Positions 1-9,713 of a stretch of 64,000 nt of DNA are shown piece by piece (within the stretch, counting starts at the first letter, position 1; every line of letters starts with the position of its first letter). Both the position numbers and the translations under genes were made by a program. The notes under the pieces were generated by a model. It had not been told where the DNA came from. It was given only the letters and a program-made list of their open reading frames with translations, and made no database searches. Source of the DNA: Cristatella mucedo (lineage: Eukaryota; Bryozoa; Phylactolaemata; Cristatellidae); NCBI GenBank assembly GCA_009760855.2, contig WPIO01000019.1, forward strand, positions 4,319,501-4,383,500. Reading direction: 5' to 3'.

Positions 1-179
1 AATAAGGTGTTTGGACTCAGCCATGGCATGATCATAGTCCTCGGGCATAATCCAGTGCTTCACTTCGTCTTTGTCCATCCTGCCATCTTGATTCGTGTCA
101 CGCCACTTCTTGAAGTGTTCGCGTTCAGTCTTGACCCAGTCTGGCTCAGGTTCTGTCTTGTCGCTCGGCCACATATCAC
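1..179 (-). CDS. CREC gene exon 5 (EF-hand 5), cut by window edge
   Basis: Acceptor CTCTGCAG|GTGATATG. Encodes [25 protein letters not shown], the loop [12 protein letters not shown] and [12 protein letters not shown], then runs off the left edge still open. Human calumenin and RCN1 continue with a sixth EF-hand and HDEF/HDEL after this point. Confidence 0.93.
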
Positions 180-2865
180 CTGCAGAGAAAACGAATGTGA
201 TTCCATGGCTGCATTCATACCATTGCATCAATATCTACGAGAGGACTCCGTTAAATGGATTAGCTCACTGAAAAGGTTTGACCTATGCCCGGGATAGCAA
301 CGATACTGTGTAAACTCTATTTTTTTTTTTACTGACGGTTGATCTCAGACAAAAGAATCGAGTGCAGCTAACTCCTCCCCTTTGTCAAGGGACAGCAGGC
401 AGGCAGGAGGCAAGCCAGGCCTTCAGGCCACATCTACATGTCCTTACTGGAACAAGGCCTCCCACATCCTCAAGGAGTCAAACCTAAAAAGGTGCTACTC
501 AACATGTAGGGACACGAACTAGTTGGCAATCTGCTGTCTACTGGGAACTCGTCAGCTGACTAAACTATTGTCTGCAAATCCGCTGATTTTTCATTCAGGT
601 TTATGGTGGACCACAATTAGGCGTACAGTAAACAATTCCTGGAGCGTTTCCCAACTTCACTATTTTAAAATACAGAGCCAACGATTCTGTAGCACAGTTT
701 GAAGCAAGGATCCTGGCAAGGGAAATGAGGAAATAAATATAATGTCTAAGGAATGCTGTCATGTATTGTCTTTCATGTCAGCAACAGCATACTTAAACGT
801 CTGGTCCACTAAAATGGGGACCAGAAAGATGCAAGGAAAGAGGCACTGGACGAGGAGTGCTAGCGACAAAAATGATTGATCTATAGTGCATAGACCTTTA
901 AGGAGATGAGAGTGAACGGTTTGTTAGCTGCTAAAGTATAATAATAATAATAATAATATGTGTATAGCACCATCACAGAACCGAATCACTTTCCAGGCAC
1001 TTTATATGCACTGTACAGAAAGCATGATCAAATGATTATTAGTGTTAGAATGCACAATGTCATCAAGCATGACATGGTTAGAGGTGAAGACGAAAGCGTG
1101 ATCAAATGATATGTGGTAGCATGCACAATGTCATCAAGTTGATTGGCAGTGGCTGCCACCTACCACGAGTAAAAACAGCAGGATAATAAATGCTTAAACA
1201 CTTAAACAAATATTTAAACTTATGCCAGCTTTCTACAAGGACCCCTAGTGCCAACCACATGAAGGCTTAAAGGAAATAGTGAGGACTGAGGATCCAGGCA
1301 CTTGGATTAAACACCCACAGCAAAAATGTCGGCAGAAATTTCGCCAAGTAGCCACGCAGAACTCGCCTATATATTCGGCTTCCTCAATGTATCCATCTTT
1401 GTTCTTGTCGATGTCTTCCATCGTCTCAAGGACAACAATATCTCTCATATGATCTGCTTCCTCAGGGTGAAGGAAGTTAGTGAACTCGTCAAGGCTCAGT
1501 GCATCATCATTGTCAGTATCAGCCATATTGAACCTCCGCTTATCTCTCTCCATCATCTCCTTATAATTGTAGCCACCAGCACTATGATGTTCTGAAAATA
1601 GATTCAACATGTGGAGATGGGTACAGACAAATATGCAAAGAAGGATCAGGAAAAACAGCCAAGCACTATGTGACAGCGATTTTGCCCGCTCAAATACAGG
1701 AAGACGGGGATATATTAGCTGGGTTTTTACTTTTAGGCTATTTCAGTAGTAACAAATTATTTTCCGTCAACAAGGTTTTTAGATATAATGCCGACACGTA
1801 CAAAACGTACTGTCATCCACGGAAAGGTTTGGTGGGCTGGAGCGGGTTCCACAGGCTAACCTGCTTCGATAGAAGTCATCCCCAGCAGGGAAATGTCTCG
1901 ACTTACGGCTGGTCTTGGACACTGGCTGAGCGATCACAAATTTATAATGCCCAAGGAGGGTAAAACCAATCATAAGAATGGAGTGCAAAAATTTCGACAA
2001 AGTGCCATTTGCACGGGGTTGTGACACTATGCACATTATAAAAATAAATAAACCTGGGTCTAGAAAGTTAATACTGAGCAAAAAGAGTAAAAATTAAGCT
2101 GTAGAGGCAGATGGCCATCGACTGGCAATAATGCATAGTCTGAATGGAAGGCAAAGAAATATCAAAAGCCAGTGACGTTTCAGGAGGGGCACTCACCATC
2201 GCCTGGACCAAAAACACGTTCCTTGTATGACTGCCAATTAATTTTACCATCCTTCACGTTGTGATCTTTCCACTGCCTAAGTGCATCGTCTGCGGCATAA
2301 CGTCGCTGGATGTATTTTATCCAACGTATCATCTCATCCTCTGTCACAAAGCCATCGTGGTTTTGATCAATTTTCTCAGAAACAATTTTTCTGAAATTTA
2401 GAAAGAAAAAACTGATTTTCAGCCCAAGTCAAATGCGATCCGTCACGAATAAATAAACATCAAATCAGCAATACAGATAGAAACACCAATCCAATCGGCC
2501 AACTCACGCCAGTCGCAGTTTGCTCTCCTCGGGCTGAAGTTGCTCAAACTTCTTGGCTTCTTCCTTGCCCAGAAAGGCTTCGTGGTCATACTGATCGTTA
2601 TGCATTCCATCCTTGTCATGAGGTTCATCACTAAGTTCCTGTGACAGCATGAAATGGTAAATAATGCCGAGATTGAATAGTAAATTATGAGTCACGAATG
2701 TAACTATTAGTCAAGGTTATATCAACACACTCCAGTGAACGGGTAAAAGCAGCAGCGTACCTGTTCTTTAGTACGTTTATCGTGCCTATCAGGTATTGCA
2801 GAGGAAGCAACATATGTAATAACAGCAGCTAATACCAGCACACCGATGACTGCCTTAGTCCACAT
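1..2865 (-). CDS. CREC-family EF-hand protein (reticulocalbin/calumenin type), 3'-partial gene
   Basis: Predicted Ca2+-binding protein of the ER/secretory lumen. Five exons on the minus strand join in phase: 2865-2761, 2638-2508, 2390-2197, 1591-1367 and 179-1 (runs off the edge). The order is a hydrophobic signal peptide (residues 1-24), a linker with [15 protein letters not shown], then EF-hands: [12 protein letters not shown] (canonical), a degenerate second loop around [21 protein letters not shown] (Ala for the loop Gly), [12 protein letters not shown] and [12 protein letters not shown]. The family signatures [29 protein letters not shown] and DYDHA are all present. The sequence mixes RCN1-like ([16 protein letters not shown]) and calumenin-like ([14 protein letters not shown]) features, so I name only the family. 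A C-terminal HDEL-type retention signal would lie outside the window. The exon 4 donor is GC rather than GT. The gene is divergent from IMMP1L, 3.4 kb away. Confidence 0.93.
936..1155 (-). mobile_element. LINE family 2, 3'-UTR fragment
   Basis: (AAT)n tail, then the family 2 terminal stem-loop (CACCATCACAGAACC / CCAGGCACTTTAT) and the TGCACAATGTCATCAAG-type UTR repeats, all in minus orientation. Lies in the CREC gene intron between exons 4 and 5. Diverged. Confidence 0.6.
1367..1591 (-). CDS. CREC gene exon 4 (EF-hands 3-4), GC donor
   Basis: Encodes [42 protein letters not shown] and ends in EEAEYI plus one base. Acceptor TTTTCAG|AACATC. Only use of the donor ATAG|GCGAGT gives the family-conserved YIGDM across the junction with exon 5. 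The nearby GT at 1362-1361 brings a stop directly after the junction. Confidence 0.92.
2197..2390 (-). CDS. CREC gene exon 3 (EF-hands 1-2)
   Basis: Encodes KIVSEKI plus the canonical loop [12 protein letters not shown] and then a second, shortened loop (HNVKDGKIN) that lacks the usual spacing of Ca2+ ligands. Acceptor TTTCAG|AAAAAT; donor GATG|GTGAGT; enters with one base and leaves with one base of a split codon. Confidence 0.93.
2508..2638 (-). CDS. CREC gene exon 2
   Basis: Encodes [11 protein letters not shown] through [15 protein letters not shown] to PEESKLRLA, the conserved segment before EF-hand 1. Acceptor ACAG|GAACTT; donor TGGC|GTGAGT; ends in phase 2, matching exon 3. Confidence 0.93.
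2761..2865 (-). CDS. CREC gene exon 1 (signal peptide)
   Basis: ATG at 2865-2863 starts [20 protein letters not shown], a short basic start plus a hydrophobic core typical of a cleavable signal peptide, followed by the charged stretch [10 protein letters not shown]. Donor CAG|GTACGC; ends in phase 0. Confidence 0.9.
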
Positions 2866-3146
2866 GCTTGCTGCAACAAATAGAAAGTATTTTGCTGTAC
2901 GGGTTCGAAGCCAACAAAATAAACTTAACCCACGTTATGAAAAACGTATTCTGTGTGATCCTGCCAGCACCTACAGCAGCGGCATGCAGATCTAAATGTA
3001 TACAAATATGCAGCCACGATCAGCATTTATCACAATTGTGGATGACATCACAATATCTGATATATAACAACGAGTGTGAGCCTGGGCAGGACCTAGGGTT
3101 GGGGTAAGGTGTGGAACATCAACTGATAAATCATTATATAAAATAT

Positions 3147-3270
3147 ATAATTCATTTTCATAGCGCCCTAAGAGTTGTTAATATCACATACCGCACGGGG
3201 CTCGAGCCCACAGAGTCGACTAGACCTTGGTCGGGGCGAGCACCTTAAACACTGGGCCAAACCAGCATGG
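3147..3270 (-). repeat. SINE-A copy, degraded
   Basis: Reverse-oriented copy. The 3' tail (AATTCATTTTCATAGCGCCC) comes first on the plus strand, then GGGCTCGAGCCC (B-box region), then CCTTGGTCGGGGCGAGCACC of the tRNA-like head. The terminal stem-loop is shortened. Confidence 0.8.
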
Positions 3271-3489
3271 CAAAGCTCAAATACCACTAAACGTAAAGCT
3301 AATACAAAATACGAACTAATTAACGAACAGGCTTTAATGCGCAACTCACAACTGCTGCCCTACTGACTACCAACCTACTGATACTGATGACCAAGGTCGT
3401 TGGCTAGAGCCCTCTGGCACATGTGAAGCGCCATACAAGAGATTAAGAAGAATTAAGTTAAATAAATAAATAAACATATATATATATAT

Positions 3490-3635
3490 ATATATATATA
3501 GCACCTTAAGAGAACATAATAATTATTCAGACACTTCCCATATGCCACTAGGCTCGAGCCAACTACCTTGGTCATCAAACACACTAACCTTGACCTTGGG
3601 CGATCGAGCATTTTAACCACGGAGCTAATCCAATT
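3490..3635 (-). repeat. SINE-A copy, old
   Basis: Reverse orientation: tail AGCACCTTAAGAGAAC, then GGCTCGAGCC and ACCTTGGTCATC, then the head with TTTTAACCACGGAGC. The tail abuts a (TA)n run at 3474-3500, as expected for the A+T-rich 3' ends of this family. Diverged. Confidence 0.7.
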
Positions 3636-3957
3636 TGACAATAGCCTCCCACAACTGCAGGTGCTGTAGCTATACAGTACGGTTGTCATGGTATCCATGG
3701 AAATAGTCAGAAGTAAGGTCGGTGCTGTGGCCGGGCCTGTCCACACCTAGGGAGGGGCACCTGCTCATTTTTTGAGCATAATCCTTCCACGTAGCAGTGC
3801 TGATCCCAATGCCCATAGAGCTTCAAAGGAACCCGATAGCAGCTGGTTCTGCCCAACGTGTAGGTCGTAGCACGTTGTCGTTAAACTTTGAAGACGAATT
3901 ACTGATGGGTTTCATGCAATGGCCACTCAGGCAGACAGGAAAAACAAAAGCTTCCGG

Positions 3958-4275
3958 CACAATAATAACAACAAATTTGTGCATCTCCCTAAGAGAACTA
4001 AATATAGTTCTAGATACTTTATATTTGCAGAATTGAAGAGCATGAACGAACTGAAAGCACAGTCTCCAAAGGATTGAGGTTGGTCAGAGGCAGATAAAGT
4101 CAGAAGAGTGGGTGGTAGGATGCACACGAAGCCTATGTAGAAAGTATTTGGATAGGTAGAGCCGGAGCAAGAGAATGATGCAACCAAAAAGCAAGTGACA
4201 GAACTCTGAAGTCGATATGCTGCTAGACTGAGAGCCAGTGCAGGTCGGCGAAAAGTGCTATAATGTGGTAGTTTT
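3958..4275 (-). mobile_element. LINE family 2, C-terminal coding and 3'-end relic
   Basis: Minus orientation. The tail with CCCTAAGAGAACTAAAT is followed directly by the coding end (AGTCTCCAAAGGATTGAGG; GAGCCAGTGCAGGTCGGCGA), so most of the 3' UTR is missing. Heavily mutated. Confidence 0.65.
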
Positions 4276-4287
4276 GACGTTTATTTT

Positions 4288-4375
4288 AGACAACCTCAGG
4301 TCTTAGCCTAGGGGTACAGCGCTTGCACATTACGACTCGGGTTGTGGGTTCGAGTCCTACAGCAGCAAATTCTTT
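4288..4375 (+). repeat. tRNA-like head (SINE relic or tRNA pseudogene)
   Basis: A-box-like TAGCCTAGGGGTACAGC and a good B box GGTTCGAGTCC about 35 bases later, but no matching acceptor stem. The downstream sequence matches neither SINE-A nor SINE-B. Read as a tRNA-derived relic rather than a working tRNA. Confidence 0.4.
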
Positions 4376-5028
4376 TTATCTAAGAGATAGAGATAGACGT
4401 TACTGCTTGTCTATCTACAGTGTAAGAAAAGCCCATTTCAAATAAGCTAACCCTTACTTTACAAGTGTAACTGCAGATTGCATACACGGCGTCTTATTGC
4501 AAAGGCAGGAAGACCTGCAAGTATTTGGCTGCATAAATGCAGATGGGTTGTCACAAATAAATGGACCAGCATGGCTGTGGTGTCCCTTATCAAAGCAGCA
4601 GGTGCTGGCCAAGCCCATTTCGACGACCCGGTTTTTCCAATTTCTTAGATAACCAGGTCTGCTCATAACTAGGACGTAGGTTCTGTGCGAATTTAACCTG
4701 AAAAAGTTTTCAGCCATAAAATAAGAATGTCAGCAATACATGCTGCAAAGGTAATCGAAAGAGTTAGATGTGCTGGACTCCAGTGAGGCATTAAAGCACG
4801 GGTGAAGCTGTGTGTCAGTTAGATTAGCAATACAAATAGAGCCTACATTGTGCTCGGCGATTGGATCGGCAAGAGAGAAGAGACTGCGACAAGAATTGGA
4901 CCAAACACAGATTCCTGAGGTAGCGCATACTTTTAAGCCTCCTACGATGATCGTTGACATTCACGTTCTGAAGTCTCCCACCGAGACAGTCGGTAAACCG
5001 CAGCAGTGCATAATAGCCATTCGCGAGG

Positions 5029-5208
5029 CGTGCTGCAGCTTAGTGAGCCATTAGTAAGGCGGTTGCTTTTCACGACCTCGGCCCCGAGGTCGTGGGTTCG
5101 AATCCTGCGATTGGCGATCCTTTATCGCCGCTGCAAGCGGTGGTGATAGCCGTAAAGGCTCTTGTGTCGCTATACAAAAAGAGGCTGTTAAATCAGCTAG
5201 GATTTTTT
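5029..5208 (+). repeat. SINE-B, full-length copy with target-site duplication
   Basis: tRNA-like head with B box GTGGGTTCGAATCC; a central region of two small palindromes (GGCGATCCTTTATCGCC and CCGCTGCAAGCGG); a 3' end GCCGTAAAGGCTCTTGTGTC then GCTATACAAAA and a short T run. The 9-base sequence TTCGCGAGG occurs on both sides (5020-5028 and 5209-5217) and is the likely target-site duplication. That defines the ends and indicates insertion by LINE machinery. Confidence 0.85.
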
Positions 5209-5409
5209 TTCGCGAGGAGAGTTAGAGCGTACATGAGGAGAGCACTGCTCCTCGAGACAACGCCAGCCATCGCTCTTCCCGAGCGCACATGGTGCATTCG
5301 CGAGGCGCGATGGTCCGGAAGCTAGAGTGCCAATGTGAAAGCGCTTCTCGTATGCCTGGCCTTTAGAAGATCATGCTAAGCGAGCAGCCATCCCCATTAA
5401 ATAACCGAG

Positions 5410-5431
5410 TCTCTTTCTCTTTCTCTCTCTT

Positions 5432-5494
<63 letters not shown>
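5410..5494 (+). repeat. (TC)n microsatellite
   Basis: About 85 bases of TC with a few TTTC variants at the 5' side. Open frames across it are compositional only. Confidence 0.95.
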
Positions 5495-5498
<4 letters not shown>

Positions 5499-6241
5499 CT
5501 TATCTGAAACGGACGCGAAGGCCTCCTGCGACTCTTCAGAAACACTGTTGTGCACAGCCGCTGGTGCAGCTCTTATTTACCGCTGCGATCGCCGTCACTC
5601 ATACACTGTCTTAAACTGAAACCTACGAGTATTGTGCCAAATATCGCCGCTATCCAAGATTAGCTAGTCATGCATGTATGCAATGTCTTCAGTTGCCTTC
5701 GAATGCACGCCCTGTGCCCCGACTTCGCATGTGAATACGGAAGCAGAACGCCGATTTTAAAAATCATCTGACAGGAAAGCTCGAAGAAGAGAGTCTAGAT
5801 CTATCGAAACCGCCATCTAACAGCAGACGCGCGAAGCGGTCTTGGTGGCAAAACTTATCTAGCACATGAAAACACTTTGTAGGTGCTTGAAAACCGGCGT
5901 ACATTAAAGGAGTAGGCCAGTGCCGCTACGGATCAGACCGCGATAACACGCAAAGCCGTGATACCGACGGCTGCCGTGAGCTCCTTGGCAGACGCGCTTA
6001 AGCAGGAACTCACCTTCCACGAATCGTAGCGAGACTGAGATGGGTCCCACGTAGTCAGGCCGGCGTGTAGGGGTTGCCGACAGGATAAACGTGTACGAAG
6101 CGGACCAATCGGCCGCCGACTCCGTGGACCGGAACTGTCTGTCCTGATTCCGCTGGCGGATGTTGGGGCAGCCTTCTGACCTTTAAGGGTAACCCGGTGA
6201 CTTTGCGGTCCGACGCCGTCTTCCAAGGGTCCGGCGACAGA

Positions 6242-6259
6242 ATGGACTGGGCGAGTTAA
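6242..6259 (+). promoter_or_regulatory. Possible upstream ORF abutting the IMMP1L start
   Basis: ATG GAC TGG GCG AGT TAA, in the same frame as IMMP1L and ending in the base before its ATG. It matters only if transcription starts upstream of 6242, which cannot be seen here. Confidence 0.35.
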
Positions 6260-6355
6260 ATGGTGTCGCGACTTCTAAGGCGGCTGAGCCTCGGTTTGGC
6301 AGTCGGTGTATCATCAGCTTGCCTAGCGACAGAATATGTCGGTACCCTAATCTTG
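6260..6355 (+). CDS. IMMP1L: IMMP1L exon 1
   Basis: Encodes the N-terminal membrane anchor, [12 protein letters not shown] then [16 protein letters not shown]. An in-frame TAA at 6257-6259 touches the ATG. Donor CTTG|GTAAGC; phase 0. Confidence 0.9.
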
Positions 6356-9300
6356 GTAAGCAAAAAGGCTGAACTTCCGCTGAAGGAACTCATCTCGCAT
6401 CCTTCGCTGCTCTGCCTCGTCGTCATATTTCATGTACTTTGGCGTGTGTATATGCGTGCATGCGTGCGTGCGTGCGTCTTTATGTACGCGTGCACATCGT
6501 CCTATCCTCTTAGCTGCGTTGTCTATAGCCTGCCGACCGGTCGCGCGCTGACAAAGTAGCTCTGCATTTAGTGCGAGGGCCACTCGATGAATCCGACGAT
6601 ACGCGACGGGGATGTCGTGCTAACCGACGCAGTCGTCATACACAGTCGGATCAAACGGTGACTACCAGTGCTGCTGCTGCGAAGTATTGCGAGTGCCGCG
6701 CAACACGGCTGGCTCTAATGTTTCGAGTGTCTGCCAAGTGTGGCGTTCTAGCAACTTCATCCGGGAGCCAAGTGCAATTAAAAAAGTGAGCTCGATGTTG
6801 GTGGCAGACGCCGTGGCTTTAAATTTTTAGGAATTTTTGGCCAGACAAATGGTTATAAAGGCGATTGTTTTGTAGCGATGGAGCAATTGGGGCCGTTTCT
6901 GCCGGTTGTTTCGTTTGCCCGACTCTGCTATGGGCAGGCTGCTCAAGGCGTACGTCCAAGCTGAGAGATTGCTTTTTCGCGCAGTGTCTCGGCGTATTTG
7001 CTGACGCATCGCAAAGGCTTGAAACTCCTACTGTAGCTGATTAGTAGCTTTTTAAGGTTCTCAAAACTGCTCTTTCGGGTCCACAGTCTGTTTGAATCTG
7101 GCGTTATCTGAATAATAATAATAATAATATTGCACTTGATAAAGCGCCCTCAGAGAACTTAATCTCTTTCTAGGCGCTTTACATTTGCTGCAAAGTGATA
7201 CGCAATAGAATAGTAAGTAAAATCATGCTTGAAAAACAAACAAAATGAACAATATGGTTAGGGGTGACATGCACAGGGTCAGCATGCAAATGTGGTTAGT
7301 GGCAGCATGCACAGTGTCAGCACGCATAAGCACAACAAGGACGAATCACAGGGACCCACTAAATGCTGTCCTAAATAGGTGTGTTTTTAAGTTTCTTTTA
7401 AATGTGGTCAGGTCAGGGGATGTTCTGATGCAGGTCGGGAGGGAGTTCCAGGCTTTGGGAGCATACGAGCTAAATGCACGGTCTCCAAAGGATTTAAGGT
7501 TTGTATGAGGTATTTCTAGACTGTTGGATTCCGAAAAGCGAGTGGTACGATGCTTGGCCTGATGGGGTAGTATATCTGAAAAATAGGCTGGAGCCATAGA
7601 ATGAAGTGACCTAAAAGTGAGCGACAAAACCTTGAAGTCAATCCGTTGCTTGACTGGTAGCCAGTGCAGGTCGGCGAGAAGTGGAGTAATGTGGCAACTG
7701 CGACGCTCACGACAGACAAGCCTAGCTGCAGAGTTTTGCACCAGCTGCAATCGCCTGATCGCACATGCTGGTAGGCCAGTAAGCAGTGAGTTGCAGAAGT
7801 CGAGACGAGATGTAAACTGCTCTTTCGGGTCCACAGTCTGTTTGAATCAGACGGTTGCTAGAATGCTTGCCTTAGGTGGTCACAAAGGCCAGGCTAGACT
7901 CGCGAGATCTATTCTGCAGCCTTTCTCGTTTATTGCTTCTCGTGAGAGGGAGCTAAGTTTAATTATTCTTGCTGGACGGTACATCTGGTAGCTCTTGCAT
8001 TTGAGGTCGGTGTGTACTAGTTGGACAAAAAGATATGCTATGGTGCATGGGCGGCCCCACAAACTTAGAGTTGTAACTTTAGAGGCCGAACAGGAATCCT
8101 AATCCCAAATCATAAACTTGGATCTGTGTGGACTCATACACAAGCTTCGTAAAGATATTCCACTGGATGCTACGCTTACGCTGTACCCCGCCGGCCTCGT
8201 GGTTCAGTTAACTTGGAGACACGCGCACAAAGTCAAGCAGGCCGTCGTGCTTGAATGCGACAAAGCACTTTTGTATAGATCTCAGGTAAACGTGCACATG
8301 CCAAGCTTTCCTCGGCTTCTTAGGTTCCGGATGAATGCTTGTACACCACTTTCTGCTGCTTGCTGACACCTAGATCGGTTGTGTGAGTAGTTGGGACGCG
8401 AATCCTACGTGCCGAAGAAGGAGCCAGGCTATTTTATTTTATTGCTGACTGTGCACGTTGCATTTTTTCCGGTGTTTGGCTTGTGTTAAGCAGAGTGCAT
8501 AGTGAGTGCTGACTGTCTGTACCTTGCCAGGGGTGACATAGTCGTGAGCCTCTCACCGACTGACCCAACGAGTAAGATCTGCAAACGTGTCACACGAATT
8601 GAAGGTGATGCAGTGGCGTGGCAGCCAGCGCACCCTGCTCTCATGCCTCGATTGCATGTAAGTATAATCCATAACCTATAGTTTAGCTACCCGTGGGAGC
8701 TGCTGCTGCTGCTGCTGGTGGCCGGTCTCAAGGCAGCTATTGCCGAGCTTGGCTTGTTGCTCGGTTTTGGTCAAAGATGTCCGCCAAAGTGCCAGTTTGC
8801 TGCTTAGCTACTATGCGACTCGAAGTAATCAGTAGTGTGCTCCTAAGCAATCAGTCCACGGAGTGCCGGAATGCTGAACTCACAGGGTCAGCTTAGTCGA
8901 AAACCTTTGATACGCTCAAGCTGCTGACCTTGTCTCCACACGGACTGCACCTTGCACAATCACGGAGCTAATAAAAACTTGTGTTGGATGATTGACTTGG
9001 CTCATGTTTGCCTTTTTTTAAAGCGAGGCGATTGCAGCAGCTTTATGATTGACTTGGCTCATGTTTGCCTTTTTTTAAAGCGAGGCGATTGCAGCAGCTT
9101 TAGCTGCTGGCTACCCGGTGTACCCAGCTTCTGCATGCGAGGAGGTGTGTGATAAGGACTGCTTGCTGGCACTGAGCTGTGGCCGCCTTTGCGTCTGCCA
9201 CTACAGCTCGTGGTTGTCTCCCCTGAGCGCTTGCTGTCACTAGTCGAGAGCTTGTCGAGTGGCCCACTCCATGACACTGCCACCTGGGCACGCTGCAGTT

Positions 9301-9638
9301 GCTGCGTACCGGCTCAGCTTAGATCACCAACTAGTGGTGGCAGGTAATCAAAGGCGAGCTGCATGGTAGGTGGCCCAAAAAAATAGTACCCATAGCAACC
9401 GTTGCAGCCCGCTGGCGGTTGGGGGTAATCACAGTTCTAGAGGTGTCTGTTATAATCGATGAATTTCCTTAATATGTTCATTGATTCATAGTGCTTTGCT
9501 GTTTTTGTTTAGGTCCCAGTTGGTCACGTTTGGCTTGAGGGAGATAACCATGACTATTCCACCGACTCACGATCGTTTGGCCCTGTGCCGCTCGGCCTCA
9601 TAACAGGCCGCGTCTTCTTCAGGGTAAGCATGCTGTGC

Positions 9639-9713
<75 letters not shown>

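Larger units (their letters stand above)
2866..6259. other. Intergenic region between divergent CREC and IMMP1L genes
   Basis: No convincing exon seen on either strand. It holds two degraded SINE-A copies, a tRNA-like head, a LINE fragment, a complete SINE-B with target-site duplication, and a (TC)n microsatellite, listed separately. The promoters of both flanking genes should lie here, but no specific core element could be identified. Confidence 0.6.

Noticed and set aside
4288-4375. tRNA gene
   Set aside because: A- and B-box-like sequences are present but no acceptor stem pairs, and SINE heads with the same features are common here.
5933-6226. 97-codon minus-strand frame upstream of IMMP1L
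   Set aside because: GC-rich, no domain recognised, no splice partners; could be 5' flank only.
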